From: an uncultured Lachnospiraceae bacterium
GTDB taxonomy: Bacteria > Bacillota > Clostridia > Lachnospirales > Lachnospiraceae
Assembly: GCA_902476645.1 (NCBI GenBank)
Contig: CABSEG010000096.1
Span: 1 to 7,802 of the forward strand
Direction of reading: 5' to 3'
DNA: 7,802 nucleotides
In this document: piece after piece, positions 6,437-7,802 of the stretch
Position numbering within the stretch: the stretch's first letter is position 1
How the letters are laid out: every line of letters begins with the position of its first letter
Made by a program: the position numbers and the translations under genes
The notes under the pieces: model-generated
Seen by the model: only the letters and a program-made list of their open reading frames with translations
Databases searched by the model: none
What the model was told of the DNA's origin: nothing

Positions 6437-7708
6437 ATGAAAGGAATGACAATGACTCAGAAGATCCTGGCGGCTCATGCGGGACTTCCCTATGTGGAGG
6501 CGGGACAGCTCATCGAGGCAGATTTGGATTTAGTTCTGGGAAATGATATCACTTCTCCTGTGGCAATTCACGAGATGGAGAAGATGACGAAAAAAGATGT
6601 GTTTGACAAGAATAAAATTGCTTTGGTCATGGATCATTTTATTCCCAATAAGGATATCAAGTCAGCGCAGCACTGTAAATGTGTGCGGGAGTTTGCCTGT
6701 AAGCATGATATCACAAATTATTTTGATGTGGGGGAGATGGGAATTGAACATGCCCTGCTTCCCGAAAAAGGATTGACGGTTGCAGGCGACGTGATTATCG
6801 GAGCAGACTCCCATACCTGCACCTATGGTGCGCTTGGCGCATTTTCCACAGGAGTGGGAAGCACAGATATGGCGGCTGGTATGGCCACCGGAAAAGCTTG
6901 GTTTAAGGTACCCTCTGCCATTAAGTTCAATCTGGTGGGAAAGCCTTCCAAGTGGGTCAGCGGCAAAGATGTCATCCTGCATATCATCGGGATGATCGGA
7001 GTGGACGGAGCTCTCTATAAGTCCATGGAATTTGTGGGCGAGGGCATTGCTAACTTGACGATGGATGATCGGTTTACTATCGCCAACATGGCTATTGAGG
7101 CTGGAGGCAAAAATGGCATTTTCCCGGTGGATGAACTGACTATACAGTATATGAAAGAGCATAGCAAGCGCCCTTATACGATTTATGAGGCAGATGAAGA
7201 CGCTGTCTATGAGGCAGAATATACCATAGATCTTGGCAAGCTGCGTCCTACCGTATCCTTCCCGCACCTGCCGGAGAATACCAAGACCATCGATGAGATC
7301 ACAGAGGACGTGGCAGTGGATCAGGTGGTCATTGGCTCCTGCACCAACGGACGGATGGATGATCTGCGCTGCGCGGCAGAGATCTTAAAGGGACGCAAGG
7401 TGAAAAAGGGAATCCGTTGCATTGTGATTCCAGCTACTCAGCAAATTTATTTGCAGGCTATGGAAGAAGGATTGCTGAAGATTTTTATTGAAGCAGGAGC
7501 CGTAGTCAGCACGCCCACCTGTGGACCCTGTCTGGGAGGCTACATGGGCATCCTGGCAGAAGGAGAGCGCTGCGTATCCACCACGAACCGGAATTTCGTA
7601 GGGCGTATGGGACACGTAGATTCAGAGGTTTATCTGGCAAGCCCGGCAGTTGCGGCAGCCAGTGCGGTGACGGGTAAGATTTCCGCGCCGGAAGAGTTGG
7701 GATTGTAG
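6437..7708 (+). CDS. leuC: 3-isopropylmalate dehydratase large subunit
   Basis: With LeuD this forms isopropylmalate isomerase, which converts 2-isopropylmalate to 3-isopropylmalate through a dehydration-hydration using a [4Fe-4S] cluster, in cytoplasmic leucine biosynthesis. The 423-residue length fits the short LeuC type found in clostridia and archaea rather than the roughly 465-residue enterobacterial form. The aconitase-family motif GADSHTCTYGALGAFSTGVG starts at residue 122. The three cluster ligands are Cys302 (in GSCTNGR), Cys362 and Cys365 (in TPTCGPCLGG). The start at 6437 (MKGMTMTQKILAAHAG) is supported by AGGAGG at 6421-6426, spaced 10 bases; the ATG at 6446 is a possible alternative. 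leuD follows after 11 bp. Short LeuC proteins resemble homoaconitase and dimethylmalate dehydratase large subunits, so the substrate is inferred from the leuD partner and the family. Confidence 0.94.
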   Translation: MKGMTMTQKILAAHAGLPYVEAGQLIEADLDLVLGNDITSPVAIHEMEKMTKKDVFDKNKIALVMDHFIPNKDIKSAQHCKCVREFACKHDITNYFDVGEMGIEHALLPEKGLTVAGDVIIGADSHTCTYGALGAFSTGVGSTDMAAGMATGKAWFKVPSAIKFNLVGKPSKWVSGKDVILHIIGMIGVDGALYKSMEFVGEGIANLTMDDRFTIANMAIEAGGKNGIFPVDELTIQYMKEHSKRPYTIYEADEDAVYEAEYTIDLGKLRPTVSFPHLPENTKTIDEITEDVAVDQVVIGSCTNGRMDDLRCAAEILKGRKVKKGIRCIVIPATQQIYLQAMEEGLLKIFIEAGAVVSTPTCGPCLGGYMGILAEGERCVSTTNRNFVGRMGHVDSEVYLASPAVAAASAVTGKISAPEELGL

Positions 7709-7719
7709 GAGGAAAAGGC

Positions 7720-7802
7720 ATGAAAGCGACAGGACGTGTTTTTAAATATGGAGACAATGTAGATACGGATGTGATTATTCCGGCCAGATATTTAAACTCT
7801 TC
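7720..7802 (+). CDS. leuD: 3-isopropylmalate dehydratase small subunit (3' end cut by window edge)
   Basis: Only the first 27 codons are inside the window. They read MKATGRVFKYGDNVDTDVII followed by PARYLNS, the standard N-terminus of clostridial LeuD, the swivel-domain partner that completes the isopropylmalate isomerase active site with LeuC. AGGAGG at 7707-7712 overlaps the leuC stop codon and is 7 bases from the ATG, so the two genes are almost certainly co-transcribed and probably made in matched amounts. The gene should run about 400 further bases, with leuB or other leucine genes likely beyond. Confidence 0.92.
   Translation, partial: MKATGRVFKYGDNVDTDVIIPARYLNS

Noticed and set aside
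6662..7267. 201-codon - strand open frame inside leuC
   Set aside because: It is antisense to conserved LeuC sequence, including aconitase-family motifs, and its translation resembles no known protein.

Overview
The window looks chromosomal and comes from a low-to-moderate-GC Firmicute, most likely an anaerobic gut-type Clostridium of the Lachnospiraceae sort. This is judged from the strong AGGAGG ribosome sites, compact same-strand operons, the short LeuC type with a separate LeuD, and the style of the exported serine hydrolase with wall-binding repeats. The taxon is an inference from protein style, not from a search.

Left block (2-5267, + strand): a sulfur-acquisition operon entered mid-gene. 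It begins inside a cysN-cysC fusion (sulfate adenylyltransferase GTPase subunit plus APS kinase). A complete SsuABC/TauABC-family ABC importer follows: a lipoprotein substrate-binding protein, an ATPase and a permease. Spacing is 14 bp between cysNC and the lipoprotein, and then the reading frames overlap, so the genes are probably co-transcribed and translationally coupled. No desulfonating enzyme is visible, while sulfate activation is, so the importer may bring in sulfate rather than, or as well as, sulfonates. Nine bp after the permease comes an exported class A beta-lactamase-like hydrolase with N-terminal wall-binding repeats. In it the residue at the catalytic serine position reads as cysteine, while the other motifs are kept.

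Middle (5268-6436): the hydrolase converges on a LysR-type regulator gene on the - strand, with an imperfect hairpin between and overlapping the two 3' ends. The regulator is divergent from leuC. The 194-bp region between them is AT-rich, carries several short palindromes built on AATAT/ATATT, a leuC promoter with an extended -10 element but a poor -35, a possible overlapping lysR promoter, and a leader with two competing hairpins. This fits LysR-type activation of leuC with autoregulation.

Right block (6437-7802, + strand): leuC (isopropylmalate isomerase large subunit) and the first 27 codons of leuD, the start of a leucine biosynthesis operon that runs out of the window. No RNA genes, mobile elements or CRISPR arrays were seen, and no gene-free stretch exceeds 300 bases.
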